Positions 1 to 8,307 of a stretch of 64,000 nt of DNA are shown here, in pieces. Source of the stretch: JALHUB01 sp963719465 (lineage in GTDB: Bacteria; Chloroflexota; Dehalococcoidia; DSTF01; JALHUB01); NCBI GenBank assembly GCA_963719465.1, contig OY970386.1, positions 1,488,001 to 1,552,000 on the forward strand. Reading direction: 5' to 3'. The first letter of the stretch is position 1, and each line of letters opens with the position of its first letter. A program made the position numbers and the translations under genes. The notes under the pieces were generated by a model. The model did not search any database. It worked only from the letters and a program-made list of their open reading frames with translations, and was not told the DNA's origin.

Positions 1-196
1 CGTCGGGCTGACTGTTGAGGATGTCGTAGAGAATAGCCAGGCCCAGGTTCGACATGCCGACTTCGTAGGCGTCGGGATACGCCAGGACTAGGCGCAACGG
101 CGTGGCGTCCCAGTCCTTGACGACGGCGTTCCACTCGCCGCCGGCGTAGCGGGCAGGGCGGCTGACGCTCTTGAGAATCGAATCGAAGTCCGGCAT
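1..196 (-). CDS. B12-binding radical SAM protein (TIGR03960-like), N-terminal fragment
   Basis: Only the first 65 codons are in the window; the gene runs off its left edge. The visible protein begins MPDFDSILKSVSRPARYAGG and continues with the segment YEVGMSNLGLAILYDILN. These blocks (RPARY-GGEWN, then YPDAYEVGM) are recognised as the conserved N-terminus of the TIGR03960 family, large proteins with a cobalamin-binding fold followed by a radical SAM domain. The radical SAM cysteines lie outside the window, so the catalytic part is not seen. The gene is transcribed away from the PIN/TRAM gene. The ATG is the first in-frame start and no strong ribosome binding site is obvious. Confidence 0.75.
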   Translation of the reverse strand, partial: MPDFDSILKSVSRPARYAGGEWNAVVKDWDATPLRLVLAYPDAYEVGMSNLGLAILYDILNSQPD

Positions 197-310
197 AGGG
201 GCCTTTCGACGGTTACGAGGCTATAGAGATCATACCGGAAGCGCCGTCCGGGCCGCAATTTCGTCTCAATCATTCGTCATCTAGCGGCGGGAATAGGGGG
301 AAACCTTACT

Positions 311-338
311 TTACGGCGTGCTGCTGCGCTGCTATCAT
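311..338 (+). promoter_or_regulatory. possible sigma70-type promoter for the PIN/TRAM-isp operon
   Basis: TTACGG at 311-316 and TATCAT at 333-338 are separated by 16 bases in the divergent gap between the radical SAM gene and the PIN/TRAM gene. Both hexamers are imperfect, so this is a weak call. I see nothing else structured in this roughly 300-base gap. Confidence 0.25.
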
Positions 339-493
339 TTGTCATGTAGGACGTAAGAGATAGCGGGCCAGGGTCTGAATGTTGTTCGTCTCAGGCTGTT
401 CGACTTTCTCCTGGATAGGCAGGGTTCTGGCCTTTGCGGAGAGCGTGCTGAGCCGCGCTCTTTTGGTTATCTCCTGGGAAGGGAGTGATCGGT

Positions 494-1543
494 ATGAAAT
501 TGTTACTGCGTGGGGTGGGCGCCGTGCTCGTCGGCGGGGCCGGCTTCGCGGCGGGATGGCTGGCGACGGCCGGCGATGGCGGCGGAACGAGGGCGGCGAC
601 GGCGACTGCGCTGCTGGCGATAGGGGCGGTTCTTGGGGCAGGCATATTCCCTATCATCTTTCTTGCGCCGGTGGAGAAGATGCAAAGCTATTCAAGACGC
701 CTTTCGCTGCCGGAGGCCGGCCTGGCGACGCTGGGGCTGACGGCAGGACTCATCGTATCGGTGCTGCTGGTGCCGGCTCTCTCGCGTCTGCCTGATCCGG
801 CCGACTGGATCGCGCCGCTGGTGGCGGCGGTCGTTGCCGGTAGCGCCGGCCTGCTGCTGTTCGCCGGTCGCGGCGACGAGCTGACGGCTCTCTTGAGCAG
901 CCGTCCGAAGAACGGTGGCAACGGCTACGGCAGCCGGAGCTGGAACAGAGAGCAGCGCTTCCTGGTCGATACGAGCGCCATCATCGATGGCCGGATAGCG
1001 GACGTCTCGGAGGCGGGCTTCATCCAGGGGTCGCTCGTGTTGCCGCGCTTCGTGCTCGATGAGCTGAGGCACATAGCGGACTCGGCGGACTCCCTCAGGC
1101 GCAACCGGGGACGCCGCGGCCTCGACGTGCTGAACCGCCTTCAGAAGGAATCGCCGGTGCCCATAGAGATCACGGACAAGGATTACGAAGACCTGACGGA
1201 GGTGGACAGCAAGCTCGTCCGGATGGCGTCGATTCTGGGTTGTCCGATCATAACGAATGACTTCAATCTGAACCGGGTTGCGGAGATCGAGGGCGTCTCG
1301 GTGTTGAACGTCAACCAGCTAGCGAACGCGGTCAAGTCCGTCGTCTTGCCCGGCGAGGAGATGGTGGTCCGCGTCATCCAGGAGGGCAAGGAGACAGGTC
1401 AGGGGGTAGGTTTTCTGGATGACGGGACGATGGTAGTCGTGGAAGGAGGGCGTCGCCGCCTGAACGAGGAGATGGAGATCACGGTCACGCGCGTTTTGCA
1501 GACCGTGGCGGGAAGGATGATCTTCGCACAGCCGAAGGGGTAA
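494..1543 (+). CDS. PIN/TRAM domain integral membrane protein (YacL type)
   Basis: The protein has about 349 residues. Residues 1-130 form four hydrophobic segments. A PIN-type nuclease-like domain follows, beginning at FLVDTSAIIDGRI, with the usual acidic residues (D of VDTS, E of LDELR, D of TNDFN). The C-terminal 60 residues form a TRAM-like RNA-binding domain (GQGVGFLDDGTMVVVEGG). This is the YacL architecture, whose physiological role is poorly defined. I chose ATG 494 because the GGGAAGGGAG box ends nine bases upstream; a GTG at 485 is the in-frame alternative. The yacL-ispD-ispF order is common in bacteria and supports the call. Confidence 0.85.
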   Translation: MKLLLRGVGAVLVGGAGFAAGWLATAGDGGGTRAATATALLAIGAVLGAGIFPIIFLAPVEKMQSYSRRLSLPEAGLATLGLTAGLIVSVLLVPALSRLPDPADWIAPLVAAVVAGSAGLLLFAGRGDELTALLSSRPKNGGNGYGSRSWNREQRFLVDTSAIIDGRIADVSEAGFIQGSLVLPRFVLDELRHIADSADSLRRNRGRRGLDVLNRLQKESPVPIEITDKDYEDLTEVDSKLVRMASILGCPIITNDFNLNRVAEIEGVSVLNVNQLANAVKSVVLPGEEMVVRVIQEGKETGQGVGFLDDGTMVVVEGGRRRLNEEMEITVTRVLQTVAGRMIFAQPKG

Positions 1544-1552
1544 GCTCTAAGC

Positions 1553-2268
1553 ATGCCGGATGAATCCGAGAGCCCGAGCCGGGCGAGAAGAGGCGTCGGC
1601 GCCATAATCGTGGCGGCCGGGCGCAGCCTGCGCATGGGCGGCGGCGACAAGATCTGGGTGTCGATCGGCGGCAGGCCGCTGCTGGCCCATACCATCTCGA
1701 TGTTCCAGTTTTGCTCATCGGTGGACAAGATCGCGCTCGTGCTCTCATCGGACAGGCAGAAGCTGGGGCTGTCGCTCATCAAGGGGGCGCACCTCGGCAA
1801 GGTTACGGAATTTGCTTCGGCGGCGAGGAGAGACAGCAGTCAGTCCGCGCCGGCCTGGAGGCGCTTGGCCCGTGCGAGTGGGTCATCGTCCACGACGGGG
1901 CGCGGCCGATGGTGACGGCGAGACTGATCGAGCAGGGCTTGGCGGCGGCGCGTCAGACGGGCGCCGCTGCCTGCGCGGTCCCGGTCAACGACACGCTCAA
2001 GCTTGTGAACGACAAGCAGGTCGTCGAGAAGAGCCTGGAGCGCAACGGACTGTGGCTGATCCAGACGCCTCAGGTGTTCCGCTACGACATCTTGATGGAG
2101 GCGCACCGCAAGGCCGCCGGGCGAACCTTAGCGACGGACGACGCCGGGCTCGTCGAACGGCTGGGCGTCGAGGTCAAAGTCTTCATGGGCTCCTACCACA
2201 ACATCAAGGTCACGACTCCAGAAGACCTGATCCTGGCGCAAATGCTGCTCAGATGGCACCGGATGTGA
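1553..2268 (+). CDS. ispD: 2-C-methyl-D-erythritol 4-phosphate cytidylyltransferase (frameshifted)
   Basis: IspD makes CDP-methylerythritol in the MEP isoprenoid pathway. The N-terminal part in frame 1 carries the nucleotide-binding block IIVAAGRSLRMGGGDK. The rest, in another frame, has GGEERQQSVRAGL, VIVHDGARPMV, AVPVNDTLK, QTPQVFRYDIL and TTPEDLILAQ, all expected for IspD. The two frames join at about 1811-1818 if one base is restored near TTTGCTTCGG, giving about 238 residues, the family's normal length. The gene lies 10 bases after the PIN/TRAM gene and one base before ispF, so they probably form one operon. As an essential-pathway gene it is more likely mis-sequenced than truly broken. 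Confidence 0.85.
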
Positions 2269-2269
2269 C

Positions 2270-2737
2270 ATGAGGGTTGGCATCGGCTACGACGTCCACC
2301 CCTTCGACGAAGCGCGGCCGCTGATGCTGGGCGGTGTGCGGATCGAAGGGTCGCCGGGCCTGCGAGGCTACAGCGACGCCAACGTCCTTCTGCACGCCAT
2401 CGCGGACGCGCTGCTTGGCGCCGCGGGCCTGGGCGACATCGGCAGGCATTTTCCGCCGGGTGACCCGGCATACAAGGACATCGATAGCACGGAGCTGCTC
2501 CGCCGAACGCGCGAGCTGCTGGTCAACGGCGGTTACGCGGTCGGGAACGTGGACGCGACGGTGATCGCGGAGAGGCCGCGGCTCGCCGAGCACATCCCGT
2601 CGATGCAGAAGGCGATCGCGGCCGCGCTGGCGATCGACGAGTCGCGGGTCAGCGTGAAGGCGACGACGCAGGAAGGGCTGGGCGCAATTGGACGGGGCGA
2701 AGGGATTGCCGCGATTGCTGTTGCGCTGATAGAGTAG
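2270..2737 (+). CDS. ispF: 2-C-methyl-D-erythritol 2,4-cyclodiphosphate synthase
   Basis: IspF cyclises CDP-methylerythritol phosphate to MEcPP in the MEP pathway. At 155 residues it has family length. The metal ligands D8 and H10 (GYDVH) and H42 (VLLHAIADALLG) are present, as are GLGDIGRHFPP and the C-terminal KATTQEGLGAIGRGEG block. The usual GHSDAD motif reads GYSDAN here: position 34, normally His, is Tyr, and position 38, normally Asp, is Asn. The start follows the ispD stop by one base, suggesting translational coupling. Identification is secure; the effect of the substitutions is unknown. Confidence 0.95.
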   Translation: MRVGIGYDVHPFDEARPLMLGGVRIEGSPGLRGYSDANVLLHAIADALLGAAGLGDIGRHFPPGDPAYKDIDSTELLRRTRELLVNGGYAVGNVDATVIAERPRLAEHIPSMQKAIAAALAIDESRVSVKATTQEGLGAIGRGEGIAAIAVALIE

Positions 2738-2839
2738 AAAGCAGTGGACGCTAATTCCTCACAGGACGCGGTCCGAAAGCCGGACCTGCCGCGCCGGCCC
2801 TCCTTGAAGGGCAGGAGACGCCGCTGCATCTGTAGCAGC

Positions 2840-2865
2840 GGGCCGTCGCGCTAGGCGCGACGCCC
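2840..2865 (+). promoter_or_regulatory. strong hairpin in the ispF-cysE gap
   Basis: GGGC and GTCGCGC (one unpaired C between them) pair with GCGCGAC and GCCC across a three-base loop, giving 11 base pairs. It is not followed by a T-run, so it is not a classical terminator. It lies in the 185-base leader of cysE-cysS. I looked for a T-box (TGGNACCGCG) and found none. Confidence 0.35.
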
Positions 2866-2922
2866 GAAAACGGCGTGGCCCGCAACAGCGGGCGTATCTT
2901 CTGAATCGAAATCGAGGGCAAG

Positions 2923-3603
2923 ATGACCGTCTTACAGAGCATACTCCGTGATATCCAGGCAGCCAGGCGAAACGACCCGGCCGCCACGAGCAACCTGGAA
3001 GTAATCCTGGCCTATCCCGGCTTTCACGCCCGCCAGCTCCATCGGCTGGCGTACACGCTGTATCAACGGAAGGTGCCGCTGGCGCCGCGTCTCGTTTCGG
3101 CGGCGGGCCGCTTCCTGACCGGCATCGAGATTCACCCGGGGGCGAAGATCGGCGAAGGGCTGTTCATCGACCACGGGATGGGGACAGTGATCGGCGAGAC
3201 GGCGGAGATCGGCGACGACTGCCATCTCTACCAGGGCGTGACGCTGGGCGGGACGAGTCACCGGCGAGAGAAGCGCCATCCGACGCTGCGCAACAACGTC
3301 ACCGTCGGCGCCGGCGCGGAGGTCATCGGGGCGATTGAGATCGGCGACAACGCGCGGATTGGTGCTGGCTCTGTCGTGATAACAAACGTTCCCCCGAACG
3401 CCACCGTCGTCGGCGTGCCCGGCCACGTGGTCGCCTTCCAGGAGCCGGGCGAGGAGACGGTAATGCGGCTGCCGGACCCGGAATGGGACCGCATCCGGGC
3501 GCTGGAGGAGCGGGTCGAGCGGCTGGAGGGCCGGCTGCTGCCGACGGACGGTCAATCGAACGAAACGACCGGGATCAGGGCTAGCGAGGAAAGCGAAGCA
3601 TGA
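2923..3603 (+). CDS. cysE: serine O-acetyltransferase
   Basis: The enzyme acetylates L-serine to O-acetylserine, the first step of cysteine synthesis. The 226-residue protein has a short helical N-terminus (AYPGFHARQLHRLAYTL) followed by left-handed beta-helix hexapeptide repeats. These contain the signature IHPGAKIGEGLFIDHGMG, the GETAEIGDDC block and GVTLGGTSHRREKRHP. The C-terminal 40 residues are Glu/Arg-rich (IRALEERVERLEGRL) and look like a short coiled coil, seen in some cysE proteins. The gene overlaps cysS by ATGA, so cysteine synthesis and Cys-tRNA charging appear translationally coupled. Confidence 0.93.
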   Translation: MTVLQSILRDIQAARRNDPAATSNLEVILAYPGFHARQLHRLAYTLYQRKVPLAPRLVSAAGRFLTGIEIHPGAKIGEGLFIDHGMGTVIGETAEIGDDCHLYQGVTLGGTSHRREKRHPTLRNNVTVGAGAEVIGAIEIGDNARIGAGSVVITNVPPNATVVGVPGHVVAFQEPGEETVMRLPDPEWDRIRALEERVERLEGRLLPTDGQSNETTGIRASEESEA

Positions 3604-4962
3604 AGCTGTATAACACGCGCACGCGGAAGGTCGAAGAGTTCGCGCCGCTCGACGACGAGGTGAAGATGTACGTCTGCGGGCCGAACCTGTACGCGCCCTG
3701 CCACGTCGGGCACGCCATGAGCTACGTCGTCTTCGACACGCTGCGGCGCTACCTGGAGTGGCGCGGCTACAAGGTGCGGCACGTCCAGAACTTCACTGAC
3801 ATCGAGGACAAGATCATCGCGCGGGCGCAGGCGACCGGCGTTTCGACGGACGACCTGTCGCGCGAGTACGTGGAGCGATTCTTCGTCGACATGGACCGCC
3901 TGCACATCCAGCGGGCGCACGTCTACCCCCTGGCGACGCACGAGATTCCCGGCATGATCGAGATGATCCAGGGGCTCATCGCCAAGGGGCACGCCTACCC
4001 GGTCGACGGCGACGTTTATTTCCGGGTGCGGAGCGATCCGGACTATGGTCAGCTCTCCGGCCGGTCGCTGGACGACCTGCAGGCCGGCGCGCGCATCGAA
4101 GTCGATGAGCGCAAGGAGCACCCGATGGACTTCGCGCTGTGGAAGGCATCGAAGGAAGGGGAGCCTTCCTGGGAGAGCCCGTGGGGGCCGGGCCGCCCCG
4201 GCTGGCACATCGAATGCTCGGTCATGTCGCTTCGCTACCTGGGCCGGCTGGACATCCACGGCGGCGGCCAGGACCTGATCTTCCCGCACCATGAAAACGA
4301 GCTGGCCCAGTCGGAGTGCTACACGGGGGTGCAGCCGTTCGTGCGCTTCTGGGTGCACAACGGCCTGGCGCGCCTGAGCGAGGGCGAGGAGAAGATGACG
4401 CGCTCGCTGGGCAATCTCGTGTCGATCACGGAGGCATTGGACCAGCACGGGTCGGATACGCTGCGGCTGTTCATCCTCAGCTCGAACTATCGCAGCCCGC
4501 TGACCTACGCGGACGAGGCGCTGGCGGCGGCCAAGCGCGGCGTCGAGCGGCTGCGGACGGCGGCGCACGCCTCTTCGCCGGACGGCGGCGAGTCGCTGGA
4601 CGCGGCGCCGTTTCGGGAGCGCTTCGTGGAGCAGATGGAGAACGACTTGAACACGGCTCAGGCGCTGGCGGCGCTGTTCGACCTGGCGCGCGAGATCAAC
4701 CGCGCCCGCGACGAGGGGCGCAGCATCAGGGAAGCGCAATCGACGCTGCTGGAGCTGGCGAGCGTGTTCGGGCTGGCGCTGGCGGAGGAAGAGACGTTCG
4801 GTCTCCGCGGCACCGTTCATCGAGCTGTTGATCGAGACGCGGGAGAAGCTGCGGCAGGCGAAGCAGTTCGCGCTGGCGGACGAGGTGCGGAGCCGGCTGG
4901 AGGCGCTGGGGGTCGTGCTGGAGGACGGGCGCGAGGGGACGACGTGGAAGCGCAAGGATTGA
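3600..4962 (+). CDS. cysS: cysteinyl-tRNA synthetase (frameshifted near the C-terminus)
   Basis: CysRS charges tRNA-Cys. Class I signatures are clear: the HIGH-type motif HVGH at residues 35-38, zinc-site CGPN, GWHIECSVM, HGGGQDLIFPHHENE, and the KMSKS-type motif KMTRS. After residue 397 the open frame degenerates to an Ala/Gly/Arg-rich tail ending at 4967. The next frame encodes the proper C-terminus FIELLIETREKLRQAKQFAL to WKRKD, stop at 4960-4962. Removing one T from GACGTTC at 4793-4799 rejoins the frames (ETSVSAAPFIELL). The complete protein would be about 453 residues, normal for CysRS. The gene overlaps cysE by four bases. Confidence 0.92.
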
Positions 4963-4987
4963 CTTAGGTGGTGGCAATCCCTATACT
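4959..4987 (+). promoter_or_regulatory. sigma70-type promoter for the tRNA-tuf transcript
   Basis: TTGACT (4959-4964) and TATACT (4982-4987) are separated by 17 bases. The -35 hexamer overlaps the cysS stop codon. Its position, strength and orientation suit the tRNA-Thr/Tyr/Thr-tuf transcription unit. Confidence 0.6.
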
Positions 4988-4999
4988 TACGTGTGCTAA

Positions 5000-5026
5000 G
5001 AGCCCCGATTGTCGGGGGCCTACTTT
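5000..5026 (+). terminator. hairpin after cysS, possible terminator/attenuator
   Basis: GCCCCGA pairs with TCGGGGGC over a TTG loop, followed by CTACTTTTG. It lies immediately downstream of the predicted tRNA-tuf promoter. It could end cysS transcripts, but it would also be at the very 5' end of the tRNA transcript. Confidence 0.45.
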
Positions 5027-5094
5027 TGTTACGCCCGAAAGGGATTGGACTCACGGGCGGAGCACGGGCGAGCCCAAGGGCGGAGCGCAAGCGA

Positions 5095-5170
5095 GCCCGA
5101 GTGGCGCAATGGTAGCGCAACCGACTTGTAATCGGTAGGTTGGTGGGTTCGAATCCCCCCTCGGGCTCCA
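5095..5170 (+). tRNA. tRNA-Thr (anticodon TGT)
   Basis: This is a 76-base cloverleaf with encoded CCA. Acceptor GCCCGAG (5095-5101) pairs with CTCGGGC (5160-5166). The anticodon loop CTTGTAA gives TGT, and the T-arm has GTTCGAATC. It is the first of three tRNAs in front of tuf, the same arrangement as thrU-tyrU-(glyT)-thrT-tufB of enterobacteria. Confidence 0.95.
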
Positions 5171-5185
5171 GCTTGATTGGAAGAC

Positions 5186-5273
5186 GGAGGGGTGGGTGAG
5201 CGGCTAAAACCGGCGGTCTGTAAAATCGCTGCCTTGACAGGCTACGCAGGTTCGAATCCTGCCCCCTCCACCA
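5186..5273 (+). tRNA. tRNA-Tyr (anticodon GTA)
   Basis: This is an 88-base class II tRNA with a long variable arm and encoded CCA. Acceptor GGAGGGG (5186-5192) pairs with CCCCTCC (5263-5269). The anticodon loop CTGTAAA gives GTA, and the T-arm is GGTTCGAATCC. Confidence 0.95.
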
Positions 5274-5368
5274 CTTGAAGGCTTAGACGGGGAAACCGAA
5301 GAAGAGAGCACCGGACCAGGGGGCGGCAGGGAGGCAACAAAGGCTGCGCAGCCGCCCATAGTTCAGGT

Positions 5369-5444
5369 GCCCACATAGCTCAGCAGGTAGAGCACGTTCT
5401 TGGTAAGAACGGGGTCCTCGGTTCGAGTCCGAGTGTGGGCTCCA
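5369..5444 (+). tRNA. tRNA-Thr (anticodon GGT)
   Basis: This is a 76-base cloverleaf with encoded CCA. Acceptor GCCCACA (5369-5375) pairs with TGTGGGC (5434-5440). The anticodon stem CGTTC/GAACG encloses loop TTGGTAA, anticodon GGT. It ends 24 bases before the tuf start. The preceding 95-base spacer holds no further tRNA, so the Gly tRNA often found in this array is absent. Confidence 0.95.
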
Positions 5445-5468
5445 TTAATCTAGGAGGAAGTAAACGAC

Positions 5469-6668
5469 ATGGCCAAGAAGAAGTACGAGCGAACGAAGCC
5501 CCACGTCAACGTCGGGACGATTGGTCACGTTGACCACGGCAAGACGACTCTCCTTTCCGGCATCACCAAGGCGTTGTCGCTCAAAGGACTGGCGGAGTAC
5601 CGCGACTTCTGGAGCATCGACAACGCGCCGGAAGAGAGGGCACGCGGCATCACTATTCAGGTGCAGCACGTCGAGTACGAGACCGAGAAACGACACTACG
5701 CTCACATCGACTGCCCCGGCCATGCCGACTATATCAAGAATATGATCACGGGCGCCGCGCAGATGGACGGCGCCATCCTCGTCGTCGCCGCGCCGGAAGG
5801 CCCCATGCCCCAGACGCGCGAGCACATCCTCCTGGCCTACCAGGTCGAGGTGCCGGCGATGGTCGTCTTCCTCAACAAGATCGACCAGATGGACGACCCG
5901 GAGCTGCTGGACCTGGTGGAGCTGGAGCTGCGAGAGCTTCTCACCAGCTACCACTTCCCCGGCGACGAGATCCCGATCATCCGCGGCTCGGCGCTGAAGG
6001 CCATGGAGTCCGATAGCAAGGACCCGAACGCGCCGGAGTTCGAGCCGATCTGGAAGCTGATGGACGCGGTCGACAACTACATCCCGCAGCCGGAGCGCCC
6101 GCGCGACCAGCCGTTCCTGATGCCGATTGAGGATGTCTTCGGCATCAAGGGCCGCGGCACGGTCGTTACCGGGCGAATCGAGCGCGGCGTCGTCCGCACC
6201 GGCGAAGAGATCGAGATCGTCGGCCTGGGGGAGACGCGAAAGACGGTGGTGACCGGCGTCGAGATGTTCCGCAAGACGCTGGACTACGGCGAGCCGGGCG
6301 ACAACGTGGGGCTGCTGCTGCGCGGCATCGAACGCGAGGACGTGGCGCGTGGCCAGGTCATCGCCGCGCCCGGGAGCATCAAGCCGCACACCTACTTCGA
6401 GGGGCGCGTGTACGTGCTGTCGAAGGAGGAGGGAGGCCGGCACACACCGTTCTTCGCCGGCTACCGACCGCAGTTCTTCGTGCGCACGACGGATGTGACC
6501 GGGAGCTGTGAGCTGCCGGAGGGCGTGGAGATGGTCATGCCCGGCGACAACGTGAACATGAAGATCCGCCTCATCGAGCCGATTGCCCTGGAAGACGGAC
6601 TCCGCTTCGCCATCCGCGAGGGTGGGCGAACGGTCGGCGCCGGTGTGGTAGTGAAGGTACTGGAGTAA
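5469..6668 (+). CDS. tuf: translation elongation factor Tu
   Basis: EF-Tu is the GTPase that delivers aminoacyl-tRNA to the ribosome. The 399-residue protein has the P-loop GHVDHGKTT, switch region ARGITI, DCPGHADY, NKID and GSALKA motifs, then domain 2 (GRGTVVTGRIERG) and domain 3 (MPGDNVNMK). Two spots differ from the usual bacterial text: QVQHVEYET for ATAHVEYET and APEGPMPQT for ADGPMPQT. A GGAGG box lies in TAGGAGGAAG before the ATG. It is co-transcribed with the upstream tRNAs and followed 35 bases later by rpmG. Confidence 0.97.
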   Translation: MAKKKYERTKPHVNVGTIGHVDHGKTTLLSGITKALSLKGLAEYRDFWSIDNAPEERARGITIQVQHVEYETEKRHYAHIDCPGHADYIKNMITGAAQMDGAILVVAAPEGPMPQTREHILLAYQVEVPAMVVFLNKIDQMDDPELLDLVELELRELLTSYHFPGDEIPIIRGSALKAMESDSKDPNAPEFEPIWKLMDAVDNYIPQPERPRDQPFLMPIEDVFGIKGRGTVVTGRIERGVVRTGEEIEIVGLGETRKTVVTGVEMFRKTLDYGEPGDNVGLLLRGIEREDVARGQVIAAPGSIKPHTYFEGRVYVLSKEEGGRHTPFFAGYRPQFFVRTTDVTGSCELPEGVEMVMPGDNVNMKIRLIEPIALEDGLRFAIREGGRTVGAGVVVKVLE

Positions 6669-6703
6669 GATCGAATGGGGCCGGGTAGTTCCGGTCGAGT
6701 TGA

Positions 6704-6868
6704 ATGGCGAAGAAAGAAGACCGAGTAGTCATCACCCTGGCCTGTACAGAGTGCCGGGAGAGGAACTACGTAACGGAAAAGAACCGGCGCAACGACTCCG
6801 AACGTATCGAGCTGCGCAAGTACTGCCCGCGCTGCCGCTGTCATCGCGCGCACCGTGAGGTCAGGTAA
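6704..6868 (+). CDS. rpmG: 50S ribosomal protein L33
   Basis: The 54-residue protein begins MAKKEDRVVITLACTECRER. It has the two zinc-ribbon pairs CTEC and CPRC expected of the cysteine-containing form of bL33 and the KNRRN segment. It sits between tuf and secE, the classical position. No tRNA-Trp is present in the following 56-base gap, although many genomes have one there. Confidence 0.95.
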   Translation: MAKKEDRVVITLACTECRERNYVTEKNRRNDSERIELRKYCPRCRCHRAHREVR

Positions 6869-6924
6869 GTCGGTGTCAGTCGGATGCGAGTGGTACGGGG
6901 CGAAGGGCGTGGGAGGCGAAGATC

Positions 6925-7227
6925 ATGAGTCGTGCGCTTAGACGGCATCCCGTCGTTAGCAAGCAGTCGAAGAAGGCGCCCCCGCTGCGGACCGGGCGGC
7001 CACCGAAAGGCGGCGCCCCGGCGCGTCCGCGCCACGGCTGGCGCCGCTTCCTTCCCCGCTGGGCCGACGACATCATCAGCGAGCTGCGCAAAGTCACCTG
7101 GCCGACGCGTCGGGAGACGGTGAACCTGACGCTGGTCGTCATCGTTGTCTCGGCGGCCATCGGCGGGCTGCTCGGCGGAATCGACATTCTGTTCAACTGG
7201 TTCATGAACGCTACGATATTGCGCTGA
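6925..7227 (+). CDS. secE: preprotein translocase subunit SecE
   Basis: This small subunit clamps the SecYEG channel. It is 100 residues long, with a basic, Pro-rich N-terminal extension of about 45 residues. The amphipathic block DIISELRKVTWPTRRET carries the SecE signature W-P-T-R-x-E, and one transmembrane helix follows (LTLVVIVVSAAIGGLLGGI). The single-helix form is typical outside enterobacteria. Position between rpmG and nusG is the canonical order. Confidence 0.93.
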   Translation: MSRALRRHPVVSKQSKKAPPLRTGRPPKGGAPARPRHGWRRFLPRWADDIISELRKVTWPTRRETVNLTLVVIVVSAAIGGLLGGIDILFNWFMNATILR

Positions 7228-7238
7228 CGGGGATTGCA

Positions 7239-7883
7239 TTGCCTAGAAAAAAGAAGACAGCGGTAGTAGACAAAGAGAAGACGAAGGAAGCGCAGCCGGA
7301 GGCGCAGGCCGCGGAAGAGGATATTGCCGCGCCGGTCGAAGGCCGCGCCTGGTACGTCATCCACACCTACTCGGGCTACGAGAACAAGGTAAAGGCGAAC
7401 CTGGAGCACCGAATCGAGTCGATGGACGCGAAGGAGCTGGTGTTCCAGGTCATCGTGCCGACGGAGGACGAGATCGAGATCCGCGACGGACAGCGCCGAA
7501 CGGTCGAGAAGAAGGTCTTCCCCGGCTACGTGCTCGTGCAAATGATCGAGCTGCGCGACGACGATCCGGATTCCAGCCGCGCCTGGTTCGTGGTGCGAAA
7601 TACGCCGGGAGTTACCGGCTTCGTCGGGTCGGGCGTGAAGCCGACGCCGCTGGAGTCGGCGGAGGTTCGCAAGATACTGCGCCAGATGCGGTCGGAGGAG
7701 CCGCGGGTGAAGGTCGGCTTCACCATCGGTCAAAGCGTGCGCGTGATCGACGGGCCGTTCATGGACTTCGTCGGCCAGGTGGACGAGATAAACCTGGAGA
7801 AGGGCCGCGTGCGCGTGCTCGTGTCGTTCTTCGGCCGGGAGACGCCGGTGGAGCTGGACTTCCTTCAGGTGGAGAGGCTGTAG
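7239..7883 (+). CDS. nusG: transcription termination/antitermination protein NusG
   Basis: NusG binds RNA polymerase and couples transcription to Rho or ribosomes. The 214-residue protein has an Ala/Glu/Lys-rich N-terminal extension of about 35 residues, then the NGN domain (WYVIHTYSGYENKVKANLE, KVFPGYVLVQM, VRNTPGVTGFVG). The C-terminal KOW domain reads VRVIDGPFMDFVGQVDEI. The start is TTG, 11 bases after the secE stop. rplK follows one base after its stop codon. Confidence 0.96.
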   Translation: MPRKKKTAVVDKEKTKEAQPEAQAAEEDIAAPVEGRAWYVIHTYSGYENKVKANLEHRIESMDAKELVFQVIVPTEDEIEIRDGQRRTVEKKVFPGYVLVQMIELRDDDPDSSRAWFVVRNTPGVTGFVGSGVKPTPLESAEVRKILRQMRSEEPRVKVGFTIGQSVRVIDGPFMDFVGQVDEINLEKGRVRVLVSFFGRETPVELDFLQVERL

Positions 7884-7884
7884 A

Positions 7885-8307
7885 TTGGCAAAGAAAGTCC
7901 GCGCCATCATCAAGCTGCAGATTGACGCCGGCAAGGCGAATCCGGCGCCGCCCGTGGGGCCGGCTCTGGGACAGCACGGCGTCAACATCATGGCGTTCTG
8001 CAAGGACTATAACGAGAAGACGGCGTCGCAGGCGGGGACGATCGTTCCGGTCGAGATCACCGTCTTCGAAGACCGCTCTTTCACCTACGTGCTCAAGACG
8101 CCGCCGGTGTCGGAGCTGCTGAAGAAGGCGCTGGGCATCAACAAGGGCAGCGCGCAGCAAAAGCGGGAAAAAGTGGGCGAGATATCCCGCGACAAGGTCC
8201 GCGAGATCGCCCAGATGAAGCTGCGTGACCTGAACACGACGGACGTCGAAGCGGCGATGCGAATGATAGAGGGGACGGCCCGTAACATGGGAATAGAGGT
8301 CACCTAA
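7885..8307 (+). CDS. rplK: 50S ribosomal protein L11
   Basis: The 140-residue protein begins MAKKVRAIIKLQIDAGKANP and contains PPVGPALGQHGVNIM and the C-terminal rRNA-binding block LNTTDVEAAMRMIEGTARNMG. All are hallmarks of uL11, part of the GTPase-associated centre. It uses a TTG start directly after nusG, and its stop codon overlaps the rplA start (TAATG). Confidence 0.97.
   Translation: MAKKVRAIIKLQIDAGKANPAPPVGPALGQHGVNIMAFCKDYNEKTASQAGTIVPVEITVFEDRSFTYVLKTPPVSELLKKALGINKGSAQQKREKVGEISRDKVREIAQMKLRDLNTTDVEAAMRMIEGTARNMGIEVT

Noticed and set aside
2738..2922. T-box leader before cysE-cysS
   Set aside because: The TGGNACCGCG antiterminator core is absent; only one hairpin is seen.
3552..5120. 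522-codon open frame on the minus strand
   Set aside because: It is antisense to cysS, rich in Arg/Leu/Gln with no motif, and a by-product of high GC codon use.
5274..5368. Missing tRNA-Gly of the usual thrU-tyrU-glyT-thrT array
   Set aside because: I looked for an acceptor/T-arm pair in the spacer and found none.
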